Shown piece by piece: positions 51,701-60,240 of a DNA stretch of 64,000 nucleotides (positions are counted from its first letter, which is position 1; every line of letters starts with the position of its first letter). The notes under the pieces were generated by a model. It did not search any database and was not told where the DNA came from. It saw only the letters and a list, made by a program, of their open reading frames with translations. The DNA is from Thermoflexaceae bacterium (GTDB lineage Bacteria > Chloroflexota > Dehalococcoidia > Tepidiformales > Tepidiformaceae): NCBI GenBank assembly GCA_015075555.1, contig JABTUD010000002.1, positions 1,116,001 to 1,180,000 of the forward strand, read 5' to 3'. Made by a program: the position numbers and the translations under genes.

Positions 51701-53191
51701 GTCGCCGCGCGCCGGATCGGGCGTGAACGCGCCACCTACAACCTGGCCCTTACATCGATGAGGGACGCCATCATCATCGTTGACCGTGACTACCGGACGG
51801 TGTTCGCCAACCCCTTCGGGGAGCGGATCACCGATGTCATCGACCCCGGCCGCGAGCTCCGGACCGTGGGGGAGCACCTGGCCACCCTCCCGGACGACCT
51901 GCGCGAGCCCTTCGCGCGGGCGGCAGCACTGCACGAGCACGTCCGCGGCCGGACGAACATCCCGGTGGCGGGCCTGCCTGCCTGGTTCGACTACGACCTC
52001 ATCCCGCTCGAAGACCCGGACCTGGCCATGCTGGTGGTTGCCAGCGACGTGACGGCGGAGATGCAGCACGCGCAGGAGATTGAGCGCCATCGCGAGGAGC
52101 TTGAAAAGGCGGCCCGGCTGGCGGCCCTGGGCGAGCTCATCGGCGGGGTGGCGCACGAGCTGAACAACCCCCTGACGGCCATCCTCGGCTTTGCCGAGCT
52201 GATGGCCGGCGGCGCCGCGGGGGGAAGTTTCGATGAGGAGATCGGCCTCATTCGCAAGGAGGCGCTGCGCGCGCGCGATATCGTGCGCGACCTGCTCTTC
52301 ATCGCCCGGCCGGGCCAGGTCGAACGGGGAGAGGTGCGGTTTGAGGATGTGGCCGGGCATGTGATGAGGCTGCGGCGGCCCGTCTGGAGCCAGCACGGGA
52401 TTGAGGTGAGCGTCGACACGAGCGGCGTGAGCGGCCCTATCTACGGCAACGAGCACCAGCTGACGCAGGTGCTCCTCAACCTGGTCACAAACGCGGAGAA
52501 CGCGGTGAAGGACAACCCGCGGCCGCGCATCGGCGTGCGGGCGCGGACCACGGCGGGAAGCGCTGTGATTGAGATTGAGGACAATGGCCACGGCATGGAT
52601 CCCGCCACCCGGGACCGCATCTTCGAGCCGTTCTTCACCACGCGGCAGGGCGAAGGGACGGGACTCGGCCTTTCCCTCTCCTACAGCATCGTGGCCGCCC
52701 ACGAGGGCCAGCTGGAAGTCGAGTCAACGCCGGGCGCGGGGACAATCTTCAGGATCGTGCTTCCCCTTCGCACCGAGGCGCCGGCGCCGAAGGAGCCTCC
52801 AGCCCCGGCGCCGGCGCCGGCCGGTGCGAGAGCCCTGGTGGTCGATGACGAGCCCAGCCTGCGCAAGCTCTCGCAGAGGCTCATCGGCAGCATGGGGCAT
52901 GAGTGCGCGGTGGCGCCCGACAGTGCAACGGCGATCGCCCTCGCGCAGGAGCAGGATTTCGACCTGGTGATCTGCGACTACCGCCTTGCCACTGAGACGG
53001 CCGACGCGGTGATTGCCGGGTTCGTGGAGAAGGCGCCCCGGCTGGTGGAGCGCACCGTGATCGCGACGGGCGCCACCACCGACCCCGGGGTGGTCGAGCT
53101 CGTGGGACGGCACGGGCTTCGCCTGCTGGCAAAGCCGTATGGAGTGGACGATATTGCTGCCCTCCTGGGCGAGGCGGCCGCCCGGCAGTAG
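48773..53191 (+). CDS. Hybrid histidine kinase with six tandem GAF-like domains
   Basis: A cytosolic 1472-residue kinase. Six GAF-like units of about 165 residues begin near residues 8, 175, 340, 505, 670 and 835; units 2-5 share the same opening (LxxLLxxGxPVxxLFDR...ALDFD), showing recent tandem duplication. Then a PAS domain near 990 (AIIIVDRDYRTVFANPFGE), HisKA with LGELIGGVAHELNNPLTAILGFAEL (His near 1127), HATPase_c with NLVTNAENAVKDN and GTGLGLSLSYSIV, and a C-terminal receiver with ALVVDDEPSL, Asp in LVICDYRL near 1405, and Lys in LLAKPYG. No transmembrane segment. ATG 48773 begins conserved sequence; frame open to 48485. Small-molecule or light/redox sensing is possible but not shown. 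Confidence 0.87.
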   Translation: MQPDEGDLLLDLALLVSERRSLTEIFGVFAEKLRSAARFSHASLAVVDADPRFLRFAGSFPALFQPPPGEELVATRDAGLQAISAIQGGVEYVPAEVDAPLARVMVEWGLQRAWTVALVSEGRPCGVFTAGRETGTPFSDDDLSLLRRAVRLLTGPVVEEIRLRETRVEAARSGILSELAILLGEGRPVETLFDRLEGLLAQALDFDFLQLSDLADAETARVVGNTDPEAFRRPGERYPLIGNAAGAILATGSSVTQYRSDRLDTEWGDAMHAAGYLRFVSAVLMEGEAVLGVLDIGRRQNLPFTPGDEQFARLVATLLAQAVTNRLRLQQSEKEASRNRFLGELAVLLSAGEPIEGIFDRVQALMDAALPSDHIALVVDDGRGMLRVVGSSEPKLFLPEARYSLTDYQVDWVVAGGEALVQFHTGSIPGPWPAAFARIGIERLAVVVLRHHGAVHGLFSLGRRENRAYTAEECAFVEIVGVLLGQAVGNQRRLAESEAEAQRATVLNELSVLVNAGQPVDTLFDSIRGTVGQALTFDFLSLHVATSDGFRVVGMEPNLAIRPGADRAPGEIGLGALFGPGDSVAGYRPADFDFPAIRAMTGAGLERAVSALMGDPGSPLGVLTFARQDAQPFTPAEVSFIALLATLLAQAEANQRRIAGAEADAHRAGLLTGLAVLLSAGEPVAALFDRLSEVLGKALDFDSLVLFGEKEGRFVVSAASPAGSLEPGLDPQVVDASVRRLFERDIRVGEFRPEFVQSGLGQVLAAGGARRCLVVTLRHGPARLGALGVGRLRNVRFSEMDQRFLDLVGTLLAQAMAGQQRLAESENEAEEQRVVAEVAAIAASTLDAESLVRAIVQPIRRFVPRPFVTLGFIDGDRVEYPTPGKEPIIQPLAEHTTAADRTGQSVSPEPNPALFGHEIFTAFGCHAMSLTICQAAGTPSGYLVVGSRLAGYEFGERELRLLRLTAQIIGPAMANIVAARRIGRERATYNLALTSMRDAIIIVDRDYRTVFANPFGERITDVIDPGRELRTVGEHLATLPDDLREPFARAAALHEHVRGRTNIPVAGLPAWFDYDLIPLEDPDLAMLVVASDVTAEMQHAQEIERHREELEKAARLAALGELIGGVAHELNNPLTAILGFAELMAGGAAGGSFDEEIGLIRKEALRARDIVRDLLFIARPGQVERGEVRFEDVAGHVMRLRRPVWSQHGIEVSVDTSGVSGPIYGNEHQLTQVLLNLVTNAENAVKDNPRPRIGVRARTTAGSAVIEIEDNGHGMDPATRDRIFEPFFTTRQGEGTGLGLSLSYSIVAAHEGQLEVESTPGAGTIFRIVLPLRTEAPAPKEPPAPAPAPAGARALVVDDEPSLRKLSQRLIGSMGHECAVAPDSATAIALAQEQDFDLVICDYRLATETADAVIAGFVEKAPRLVERTVIATGATTDPGVVELVGRHGLRLLAKPYGVDDIAALLGEAAARQ

Positions 53192-53225
53192 GCCCTGGCG
53201 CGAGGCAATCGCGGCTGCGGAGGGC

Positions 53226-53876
53226 CTACGATTCGAGCCAGCTGACGTCGCCATGCAGGCTGGGCGGGTGCTCCTTCGCCGCGAAGACGGCGTATTCGGC
53301 GCGGCTCACCTCAATCATGCTCTGCGCGCCGTGGCCGGGATAGATGATGGTCTCGCCGGGCAACGGGTAGAGGCGGTTGGTGATGGAAGCGATCTCCTCC
53401 TGGAGGGCCTCGTTCGAAACCGACCGCCCGGGCCCACCGGGGAAGAGGGTGTCGCCCACGAAGGCGTGCTTGCCCCACAGGTAGGTGGTGCTGCCGGGGG
53501 TGTGTCCCGGCACGGCGATGGCCTGGAAGACAAGGTTGCCTACGCTGACCTCGTCCCCGTGGGCGACCTCTGTGTCAATCTGCCCCGGCTTCAGCCATGG
53601 CTCCTTCGGGTTCGCGTAGAGCTGGCAGCCGAAAGCTTCCTTCAGCCCATCGATGGCGGAAGTGTGGTCGCCGTGGGAGTGGGTGAGCAGGATCTTCGAT
53701 GGGCGCACGCCCCCGAACTCCGCCGCTTCGATGCTGGCGGCGGCATCGCCCGGCGCGTCGATGAAGGCCGCTTCCCCGGTCTCGCGATCGATGACGATGT
53801 AGATGTTGTTCCCAAAGCCGACTGGCCCTGCAACGACGATCGTCAGCGGGCCATCGGTGACCTTCTCCATGTTCAT
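53226..53876 (-). CDS. MBL-fold metallo-hydrolase
   Basis: A 216-residue metallo-beta-lactamase-fold enzyme, glyoxalase II-like. The metal motif LTHSHGDHTSAIDGL, the second site in VPGHTPGSTTYLW and the Asp in HAFVGDTLFPGGPG with YPGHGAQS complete the binuclear site. ATG 53876 has GGAGG 8 nt upstream; ATG 53870 is an alternative. It lies between the two convergent giant kinases. A hydroxyacylglutathione- or hydroxyacyl-thiol-hydrolase role is plausible; not proved. Confidence 0.9.
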   Translation of the reverse strand: MNMEKVTDGPLTIVVAGPVGFGNNIYIVIDRETGEAAFIDAPGDAAASIEAAEFGGVRPSKILLTHSHGDHTSAIDGLKEAFGCQLYANPKEPWLKPGQIDTEVAHGDEVSVGNLVFQAIAVPGHTPGSTTYLWGKHAFVGDTLFPGGPGRSVSNEALQEEIASITNRLYPLPGETIIYPGHGAQSMIEVSRAEYAVFAAKEHPPSLHGDVSWLES

Positions 53877-53922
53877 TGCCTGTGCCTCCGTCCACACAGA
53901 CTAAGGGATCGGCGCGCGCCTA

Positions 53923-56900
53923 TCAGCCCCCGGGGGCGAGGGTCCTGCCCAGTGCGGCTTCGAGATCGCCCATGGAGAAGGGTTTCTGGAGGAACGCCCT
54001 GGGACCGTCGCCCTGGAAGGTGCTGAGCGCCTCCTCCTCGCTGAAGCCACTCATGGCCACGACGGGGACGCCGGGGGCGATCTCGCGGAATCGTGCGAAA
54101 GCCTCGGCGCCGCCCATGCGGGGCATGGTCATGTCCAGGAGCACGGCCGCCAGCCCCTGGTGGTTCGCGGCGAAGCTCTCCACGCCCGCAGCGCCATCGG
54201 CGACGGCCGTCACGGCAAAGCCCATCCGTTCGAGCATGCGCGAGGCAACGGCGCGGATGCCGGCCTCATCGTCGATGACCAGCACATGGCCGCGGGAAGT
54301 GGCGCCCGCCGACGGGGCGGAAGGCTGCTCTCCGGCCGGGGGGCCGGCCCCGGCCGGTGGCAGGAGCACGCGGATGGTGGTGCCCATTCCTTTCGCGCTC
54401 TCGACCCGAATGGCGCCACGGTGGCCGCGGACAATGCCGAGAACGGCGGCCATGCCCAGGCCCCGGCCCGTGAACTTAGTTGTGAAGAACGGGTCAAACA
54501 TGCGTTCCACGGTTTCCGGGTCCATGCCCGCGCCCGTGTCGGCAACCTCGAAGAAGACGTATTCTCCTTCAGTGATGCCCTTGAAGGGCATGATTGTGTT
54601 TTGCAGATACCGTTGCGAGGCCTGCATGACGCCGGTGGAGATGCGAATGACGCCATCGCGCTCGCCGATCGCTTCGGCAGCGTTGATGACGAGGTTCATC
54701 ACCACCTGGCGCAGCTGGGTGGCATCGGCCTCCACAGGCGGCAGGCTCCCGGCAAGCTGCCATTCGAGCATGACGCTCCTGGGGATCGACACGCTCACGA
54801 GCTTGCCCATCTCGTTGACGAGCTCGTTCACCTGCACGCGGGACACGGCCAGGCGGCCCTTTCCAGAGTAGGCGAGCATCTGGCGGGCGAGGTCGGCGGC
54901 ACGCTGGGAGGCGGTCTCTATCTCCTCCAGGTAGGGCCGCAGGGGCGATGCTTCGCCGGCCTCCATGAGAGAGAGGCTGACGTTCCCCATGATCGCCACG
55001 AGCAGGTTGTTGAAGTCGTGGGCGACCCCGCCGGCGAGGACGCCGAGGCTTTCGAGCTTCTGCGATTCGAGGAGGTTGCGCTCGAATGCGAGCCGCTCCT
55101 CTTCGGCGCGCTTCTGCTCGGAAAGGTCGCGGACGACGAGCAGCGCTGCCTGGGCGCCATCGTAGGTGATGGCGGTGGCAGACGCCTCCGCATCGAAGGA
55201 CTCGCCATTCCAGCGCCGGGCGCGGGTCTCGAAGGGGCCAATCTGCACCCCATCTTCCAGGAAAGCAGCGACCCAGAGTTCGACTTCCTCGCGCCGCTCC
55301 CCGGAAACGAACTCATAGATTGGCCTGCCGATGGCCTCCGCCAGCGACGGCGCGCCAAAGACGCGCACGCACTCATCGTTCGCATAGGCGATGCACGAGT
55401 CCCGGACGACGGCCATGGCCACCGGGGACATCTGGACCAGGCGGCGGTACTGCTCGGAGGTGCGCCGCACCACCTCCTCGGCGCGGCGCTGCTCGGCGAG
55501 GTCACGCAGGACGACGAGGGTGGCCGGGCGCCCCTTGAAGTGGGTGGGCCTCACCGTGACCTCGGCCTCGACGGGCTCGCCATCCCAGCGCACCATGCGC
55601 CGTTCCACGGTTGGCAGGGAGGCGGCCCCACCTGCAAGGAGGCGTGCTTCCTCCGCCAGGGACCCGATCTCTTCCGGGCGGACAAACCGGGCAACACTCA
55701 GACCTTCGACCTCCGTACCCGGCGGCACGCCATAGAGGGCAAGGGCGGCATGGCTGGCATAGCGGACGATACCGCCTTCGTGGACAACCATGGCAACCGG
55801 AGTCGACTCAACGAGGCTTCGGTAGTGCTCCTCGCTGAGGCGCAGCGCCTCCTCGGCGCGCCGGCGCTCGCTGATGTCGCGGACGACCGTCTGCGTGGCC
55901 AGCCGTCCCTCGAATACGGCTGGAGCAGAGGAGAGCTCGACATCGAGCGGCGAACCATCGAGCCGCCTTACCTGGACTTCGACGAACGGGGCCGGGCCGT
56001 GATGGTCCTGGCCGGTGGCAGCGTCGCGGGCGCGCTCCAGGCCCACCTCATCGATGAAGTCCGTGAGATGGCGGCCGGCCACGCTGGCGATGCTGGATGT
56101 CCCCAGCAGGCGCAGCGCCTCCGCGTTCACGTAGAGGATCGTGCCGTCCTGATGGACGGCAATGGCGTTCGGCGAAGTTTCCACGAGGCGGCGGTGGCGT
56201 TCTTCGCTCTGGTGGAGCATCTCCAGGGCCCGCTCACGCTCGGTGACGTCCATGATGAAGCCCTCAAGGGCGAGGAGGTTGCCCTCGTCGTCAAACACGC
56301 CCTGCCCCCGCTCCCAGAGGCGGCGCTCTTCGTCCCAGGCAGTCGTTATCCGGTAGCTCAGCTCGAACGGCTCACGGCGGGCGACAGCCTTCTGCACCGC
56401 CACCCAGACCGCCTCGCGATCGTCCGGGTGCTGGAGAGCGGCGAAGGCGCGGGCGCCGGGGTAAACGAAGTCGGCCGCGGGATAGCCGGTGAGGGCGAAA
56501 CAGCCGTCGCTGAGGAACTCCATCGTCCAGTCGCGGTCGTTGCGGCAACGGTAGGCGACCCCGGGGAGGTTCGCGACGAGCGTGGTGAGCGCACGTTCCC
56601 GTTCGTGCAGCGCCTCCAGCGCGAGCTTGCGGGCGGTGATGTCTTCGGCAGTGCCGACAACGCCGGTGACCGCGCCATCCACAACCAGGGGCGCGATGCT
56701 GAACGTGATTGTCACGGAGGAGCCGCCCTTCTGGCGGAGGCGGATCTCGTATTCTGTGACGCGCTCGCCGGCGACGGCGGCCCGGGCGAGCTGTTCGGTG
56801 GCGAGTGCGAGCGGCCCGGGGTCGAACAGCACGCCGAACACCTGGCCGAGGAGCTCCTCTTCCGGGAAGCCGGTTATCTCCGTCGCACGGCGGTTGACGA

Positions 56901-58503
56901 AGGTGAAGCGCCCTTCCAGGTCGAGGGCAAAGATGGCGTTTGTGGCGCTCTCCATCACCAGGTCGCGGAAGGCGCCAGCGGCGCGGAGGGCTTCGTCGTA
57001 GGCAAGCCGCTCCGAGACGTCACGCGAGGCCACCACGGTGCCGGCCGGCTTCCCCTCAGCGTCATGCAGGGCGCGCGCACGCATCTCGAGCGGAGCCCAG
57101 GAGCCATCAGCGCGCCGGAAGCGGACCACCATCCCCTGGCGAAGCTCCGGTTCACCGGCCGCCGCCCGCTGCATGCCCACGAGCGCATCGGGCAGGTCCT
57201 CGGGATGCACCATGTCCAGGACGTCCCTGCCAGCAAGCTCGGCGGGGTCGATGCCAAGCGCCTCCCAGTGGGCGGCATTCGCAAAGACCACCTTTCCAGC
57301 CAGGTCGATCCAGCCCACGAGGTCGGGGTTCACATCGAGGATGAGCCGCAGCCGTTCCTCGCTTTCGCGCAGGGCGCGCTCGGCGCGCCGCTGGGCGGTA
57401 ACGTCGACGCTCACCGAAAGCGAAATGCCGGGCCTGTCGCCCTGGCCGGCAAGCATGAAGGAGCTGGTGAGGACATCGATGGTTTCGCCGTTGCGCTTCA
57501 CCATCTGGTAGGGGGCGTTCCAGTGCGAGCCCGTCCGCAGCAGCTCGGGCAAACCTACTGCCCTCGCCCGCTCCGCCGACTCGGGGGTGACGAAGTCCGT
57601 GGAGAGCCGCCCCAGCACCTCTTCGCGCGTGTAGCCGAGCACATCGAGGATATGGTCGCTTGCGGCCACGACACGCCCTTCACCGTCGATGGAGTGGAGC
57701 ATGATCGGGGTCTTCTCGTAGAGGGCGCGGAAGCGCTCCTCGGCGGCGCGGAGGGCGGCCTCGTGGTTCTTCCAGCCGGTGATGTCGCGGCTGATGGCCA
57801 GGACCTGGCCCCCGGGCAGGCCGCCGACGCTCGTCTCGCAGACAAGCGTTGAGCCATCCTTGCGCCGGACCCGCTGCTCCACGCGGGACAGCGCCCCGCC
57901 CCCGGCGAGGTACTCCATGCGGAAGGGATTGGCCGCGGCTTCCCCCTGGCCGGCCAGGTCATAGGCCGGCATCGAGAGCAGCTCATCGCGGCTGTAGCCA
58001 GTCATCTCGCAGGCAGCCCGGTTGGCATCAAGGAAGCGGCCGGACGCATCAAGGACGAAGGCGGCGTCGAGCAGATGCTCGATGAGGTCACGGTAGCTTT
58101 CTTTTGAGTGCGGGGGTGCATTCGGCGCCGTCCCGCGCTGGGCGACCCGCGCGCGGGCGACCTCCAGGCGAGTGGCGAGGCGCTCCTCATCAATGGGCCC
58201 GTCAAGGATGTCATCTGCGCCGGCATCGAGAGCGCGGGCGGCGCATTCCGGCCCGGGCGGTAGGTTCACAAGGATGATGTAGGGCCGCTGCCCCGGGTGG
58301 GAGGCTACGACCTCCCGGCAGCGGTCGAAGGCCGCTTCATCGCCATCGGCATCAATGAGCACGACATCGCACCACTCGCTGCCCGGGGCGCAGCTGCCGG
58401 CGCCTGGCGGCTCGCAGGCGAGGGCGTGGGCGCCGCACGCGGCAGCCCAGCGCGCCAGCCTGGCGCGCTCTCCCGGCCGGGGCCCCGTGACGCCGACTCT
58501 CAC
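53923..58503 (-). CDS. Hybrid histidine kinase with eight PAS domains and pseudo-receiver
   Basis: A 1526-residue soluble kinase. Residues 1-120 form a degenerate receiver-like domain: an Asp is kept in DVVLIDADG, but the N-terminal acidic pair and the C-terminal Lys (ILDGPIDEE) are absent. Eight PAS units with PAC tails follow (from about residue 140 to 1135), each showing the xxxNxxxxxxxGY/xxELxG pattern. HisKA: LGVLAGGVAHDFNNLLVAIMGN with His near 1160, then HATPase_c (VMNLVINAAEAIGERDG, GRGLGMAAVLGIVRGHRG). The C-terminal receiver is canonical: LVIDDEAGI, Asp in AAVLLDMTMPRMGG, Lys in LQKPFSMGD. GGAGG sits 5 nt before GTG 58503. It converges with the MBL gene and is opposite in orientation to the GAF kinase. 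Confidence 0.88.
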   Translation of the reverse strand: MRVGVTGPRPGERARLARWAAACGAHALACEPPGAGSCAPGSEWCDVVLIDADGDEAAFDRCREVVASHPGQRPYIILVNLPPGPECAARALDAGADDILDGPIDEERLATRLEVARARVAQRGTAPNAPPHSKESYRDLIEHLLDAAFVLDASGRFLDANRAACEMTGYSRDELLSMPAYDLAGQGEAAANPFRMEYLAGGGALSRVEQRVRRKDGSTLVCETSVGGLPGGQVLAISRDITGWKNHEAALRAAEERFRALYEKTPIMLHSIDGEGRVVAASDHILDVLGYTREEVLGRLSTDFVTPESAERARAVGLPELLRTGSHWNAPYQMVKRNGETIDVLTSSFMLAGQGDRPGISLSVSVDVTAQRRAERALRESEERLRLILDVNPDLVGWIDLAGKVVFANAAHWEALGIDPAELAGRDVLDMVHPEDLPDALVGMQRAAAGEPELRQGMVVRFRRADGSWAPLEMRARALHDAEGKPAGTVVASRDVSERLAYDEALRAAGAFRDLVMESATNAIFALDLEGRFTFVNRRATEITGFPEEELLGQVFGVLFDPGPLALATEQLARAAVAGERVTEYEIRLRQKGGSSVTITFSIAPLVVDGAVTGVVGTAEDITARKLALEALHERERALTTLVANLPGVAYRCRNDRDWTMEFLSDGCFALTGYPAADFVYPGARAFAALQHPDDREAVWVAVQKAVARREPFELSYRITTAWDEERRLWERGQGVFDDEGNLLALEGFIMDVTERERALEMLHQSEERHRRLVETSPNAIAVHQDGTILYVNAEALRLLGTSSIASVAGRHLTDFIDEVGLERARDAATGQDHHGPAPFVEVQVRRLDGSPLDVELSSAPAVFEGRLATQTVVRDISERRRAEEALRLSEEHYRSLVESTPVAMVVHEGGIVRYASHAALALYGVPPGTEVEGLSVARFVRPEEIGSLAEEARLLAGGAASLPTVERRMVRWDGEPVEAEVTVRPTHFKGRPATLVVLRDLAEQRRAEEVVRRTSEQYRRLVQMSPVAMAVVRDSCIAYANDECVRVFGAPSLAEAIGRPIYEFVSGERREEVELWVAAFLEDGVQIGPFETRARRWNGESFDAEASATAITYDGAQAALLVVRDLSEQKRAEEERLAFERNLLESQKLESLGVLAGGVAHDFNNLLVAIMGNVSLSLMEAGEASPLRPYLEEIETASQRAADLARQMLAYSGKGRLAVSRVQVNELVNEMGKLVSVSIPRSVMLEWQLAGSLPPVEADATQLRQVVMNLVINAAEAIGERDGVIRISTGVMQASQRYLQNTIMPFKGITEGEYVFFEVADTGAGMDPETVERMFDPFFTTKFTGRGLGMAAVLGIVRGHRGAIRVESAKGMGTTIRVLLPPAGAGPPAGEQPSAPSAGATSRGHVLVIDDEAGIRAVASRMLERMGFAVTAVADGAAGVESFAANHQGLAAVLLDMTMPRMGGAEAFARFREIAPGVPVVAMSGFSEEEALSTFQGDGPRAFLQKPFSMGDLEAALGRTLAPGG

Positions 58504-58667
58504 CCAATCCTCCGGTCAGGCGCGGGTGGTTGAGACCGCCCGTTTCTTGGTGATCGATCCATTATGGTCGAACGGCCAGCCCCAACGCCGCTGTTCGGGG
58601 CACGCGCGCGGAAAAGATCGGGGATGCCCCCTAATGGTGCAGGGTGCGAGCCTGCCTCGCGGGGGCG

Positions 58668-58673
58668 TACGCT
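58668..58673 (+). promoter_or_regulatory. -10 box of leaderless SRAP gene
   Basis: TACGCT 6 nt before ATG 58680, in the leaderless spacing. Confidence 0.45.
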
Positions 58674-58679
58674 GGGGGC

Positions 58680-59363
58680 ATGTGCGGCCGGTTCACGCTT
58701 ACGCCCATGGAGGCGAACGCTATCGCCGAGGGGCTGGGGGTTCCCGTGGAGGCGCTCACGTTCTACCGTCCGCGCTACAGCATTGCCCCCACGAGCGAGC
58801 ACTTTGTGCTGCGCATGGAGCACGAGGAACGGGAGCTGTTGCGCGCGCGCTGGGGGCTCGTCAACTCCTGGGCGAAAGACGCCAGCGCCGCCGGCCGCCA
58901 GATAAACGCCCGCGCCGAGACGGTTGACACCCGGCCGGCTTTTCGCAGCGCCTTCCGCCACCGCCGCTGCGCCGTTCCCGCCGACGGCTTTTTCGAATGG
59001 ACCGGCCCGAAGGAACGGCGCCGCCCAATCTGGTACCACCGCCCCGACGGGCAGCTGCTGCTGTTCGCGGGTCTCTTCGAATTCTGGAACGCCGGCCCGG
59101 AGGAGTGGGAGGCGACCTTCACAATCATCACCACGGCCGCGAACAGGCTCGTGAGCGAAGTGCACGACCGCATGCCGGTGATCCTTTCGCCGGGAGCGGT
59201 GGACGAATGGATCGACCCTGCCCAGGGTGACGCCGCGCTCCTCAAGGGGCTCCTTGTGCCCGCCCCGGAAGGGCTGCTGGTGGGCAGGCCCGTTTCGCCC
59301 CGGCTGAACTCGCCACGCTACGATACGCCCGAGCTCCTGGCCGAAGAGCCTCCGCCTGAATGA
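58680..59363 (+). CDS. SOS response-associated peptidase (SRAP, HMCES/YedK-like)
   Basis: A 227-residue SRAP protein that crosslinks covalently to abasic sites in single-stranded DNA. The initial MCGRF provides the catalytic Cys at residue 2 once Met is removed; the start must therefore be ATG 58680, not an upstream in-frame codon. Also present: INARAETVDTRPAFRSAF, VPADGFFEWTG with Glu, and VHDRMPVILSPGAVDEWIDP with the His. All conserved active-site residues are intact. It stands alone between a giant kinase and a HAD gene. Confidence 0.95.
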   Translation: MCGRFTLTPMEANAIAEGLGVPVEALTFYRPRYSIAPTSEHFVLRMEHEERELLRARWGLVNSWAKDASAAGRQINARAETVDTRPAFRSAFRHRRCAVPADGFFEWTGPKERRRPIWYHRPDGQLLLFAGLFEFWNAGPEEWEATFTIITTAANRLVSEVHDRMPVILSPGAVDEWIDPAQGDAALLKGLLVPAPEGLLVGRPVSPRLNSPRYDTPELLAEEPPPE

Positions 59364-59370
59364 GGCGCGC

Positions 59371-59778
59371 TCAGCCGCCGCGGCCGATGCGCTCCACGTG
59401 GCCGCAGATGTCGTCGTAGACACGCCACATCTCCCGGTCCCAGTCGAGGGGCATGGCGGGCGGGCTGATCACGGTGCCCGTGAAGGCCATCACCACCTCG
59501 GCGTGGTCATCGATGACGTAGTCGGGGACAATGGGCACCCCGAGCTCAGCAAGCCGCTCGCGGTGGTTGTAAAGCGGCTTCCAGTAGCAGTCGACAACGT
59601 GCTCGTGGAGGTCGAATCGTTTCACCACCTCCCAGCGGGGTCCCATGCCGCTCCAGAGGTAGAGCGTGTGCCCGTCATCGCGGAGGCGCGCGAAGATCTC
59701 GTGCACGCCGGGCCGCAGCTTCACATCCCAGGTGATGAGCGTGTGGTCGACATCGAAGAAGATGTTCACGAAGCTCAC
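59371..59778 (-). CDS. HAD-superfamily small hydrolase
   Basis: A 135-residue HAD-like protein: NIFFDVDHTLITWD (motif I, Asp-x-Asp), YLWSGMGP (motif II Ser), and VPDYVIDDHAEVV (motif IV Asp pair). The Lys of motif III may be in WEVVKRFDL or YWKPL. No cap domain is evident. I choose GTG 59778 where similarity begins; the frame extends to 59808. It converges with the SRAP gene by 7 nt. Substrate unknown. Confidence 0.8.
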   Translation of the reverse strand: MSFVNIFFDVDHTLITWDVKLRPGVHEIFARLRDDGHTLYLWSGMGPRWEVVKRFDLHEHVVDCYWKPLYNHRERLAELGVPIVPDYVIDDHAEVVMAFTGTVISPPAMPLDWDREMWRVYDDICGHVERIGRGG

Positions 59779-59919
59779 TTTACCAGCGGCCCGCTGTATC
59801 GGCGCCAACCGCGGTGCGGTTCTCCGATCGGCAATTGGTAAGAAGCGCGAAAGAAGTGTCGATTGCTTGCGTGCATGAACGGGCGGTGCACCATAGTATG
59901 GGGAAGAAGGACGGGCCGA

Positions 59920-60189
59920 ATGAGCACAATGACCGGCGAACCCGAACAGGTGATCCCCCCGGCCGCTGCCCGCGACGCGGAGATTGTCACCATGCCCCGC
60001 TGCACGCGGTGCGGCCTGGGCTACCTTCCTTCCAAGTCAACAAGCGCCCTGAAGCTGACGTACTGCAGCTTCCTCTGCGAACTGGGCGACCTTGGCTTCA
60101 GCATCACCGGCCTGGAGCACATGCAGCGCGTGCCCAGGCCGGCCGTGGAGACCCCACCGGCGGAACCGGAGCCAGTGGCCGCCGAGTAG
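59920..60189 (+). CDS. Small putative zinc-finger protein
   Basis: An 89-residue protein with a Cys cluster, CTRCGLGYLPSKSTSALKLTYCSFLC, that suggests a treble-clef-type zinc finger, flanked by acidic Glu/Pro-rich ends. ATG 59920 follows GAAGGACGGG. It is otherwise unrecognised. A TAGTAT box is about 30 nt upstream. Downstream, the proB promoter starts within 50 nt. Confidence 0.6.
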   Translation: MSTMTGEPEQVIPPAAARDAEIVTMPRCTRCGLGYLPSKSTSALKLTYCSFLCELGDLGFSITGLEHMQRVPRPAVETPPAEPEPVAAE

Positions 60190-60228
60190 GGCCCGCCTAC
60201 TCGCCTATTGCCTAGCCCGGCTTCGCCT

Positions 60229-60234
60229 TAACCT
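60229..60234 (+). promoter_or_regulatory. -10 box of leaderless proB
   Basis: TAACCT 6 nt before ATG 60241, no ribosome site present. Confidence 0.45.
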
Positions 60235-60240
60235 ACGGCC

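Noticed and set aside
54160-57852. A 1230-residue open frame on the plus strand opposite the PAS kinase
   Set aside because: Its sequence is rich in Arg, Gly, His and Leu-Leu-Gly stretches of no family and it is exactly antisense to the repeated PAS domains. Long antisense frames are expected at this GC content.
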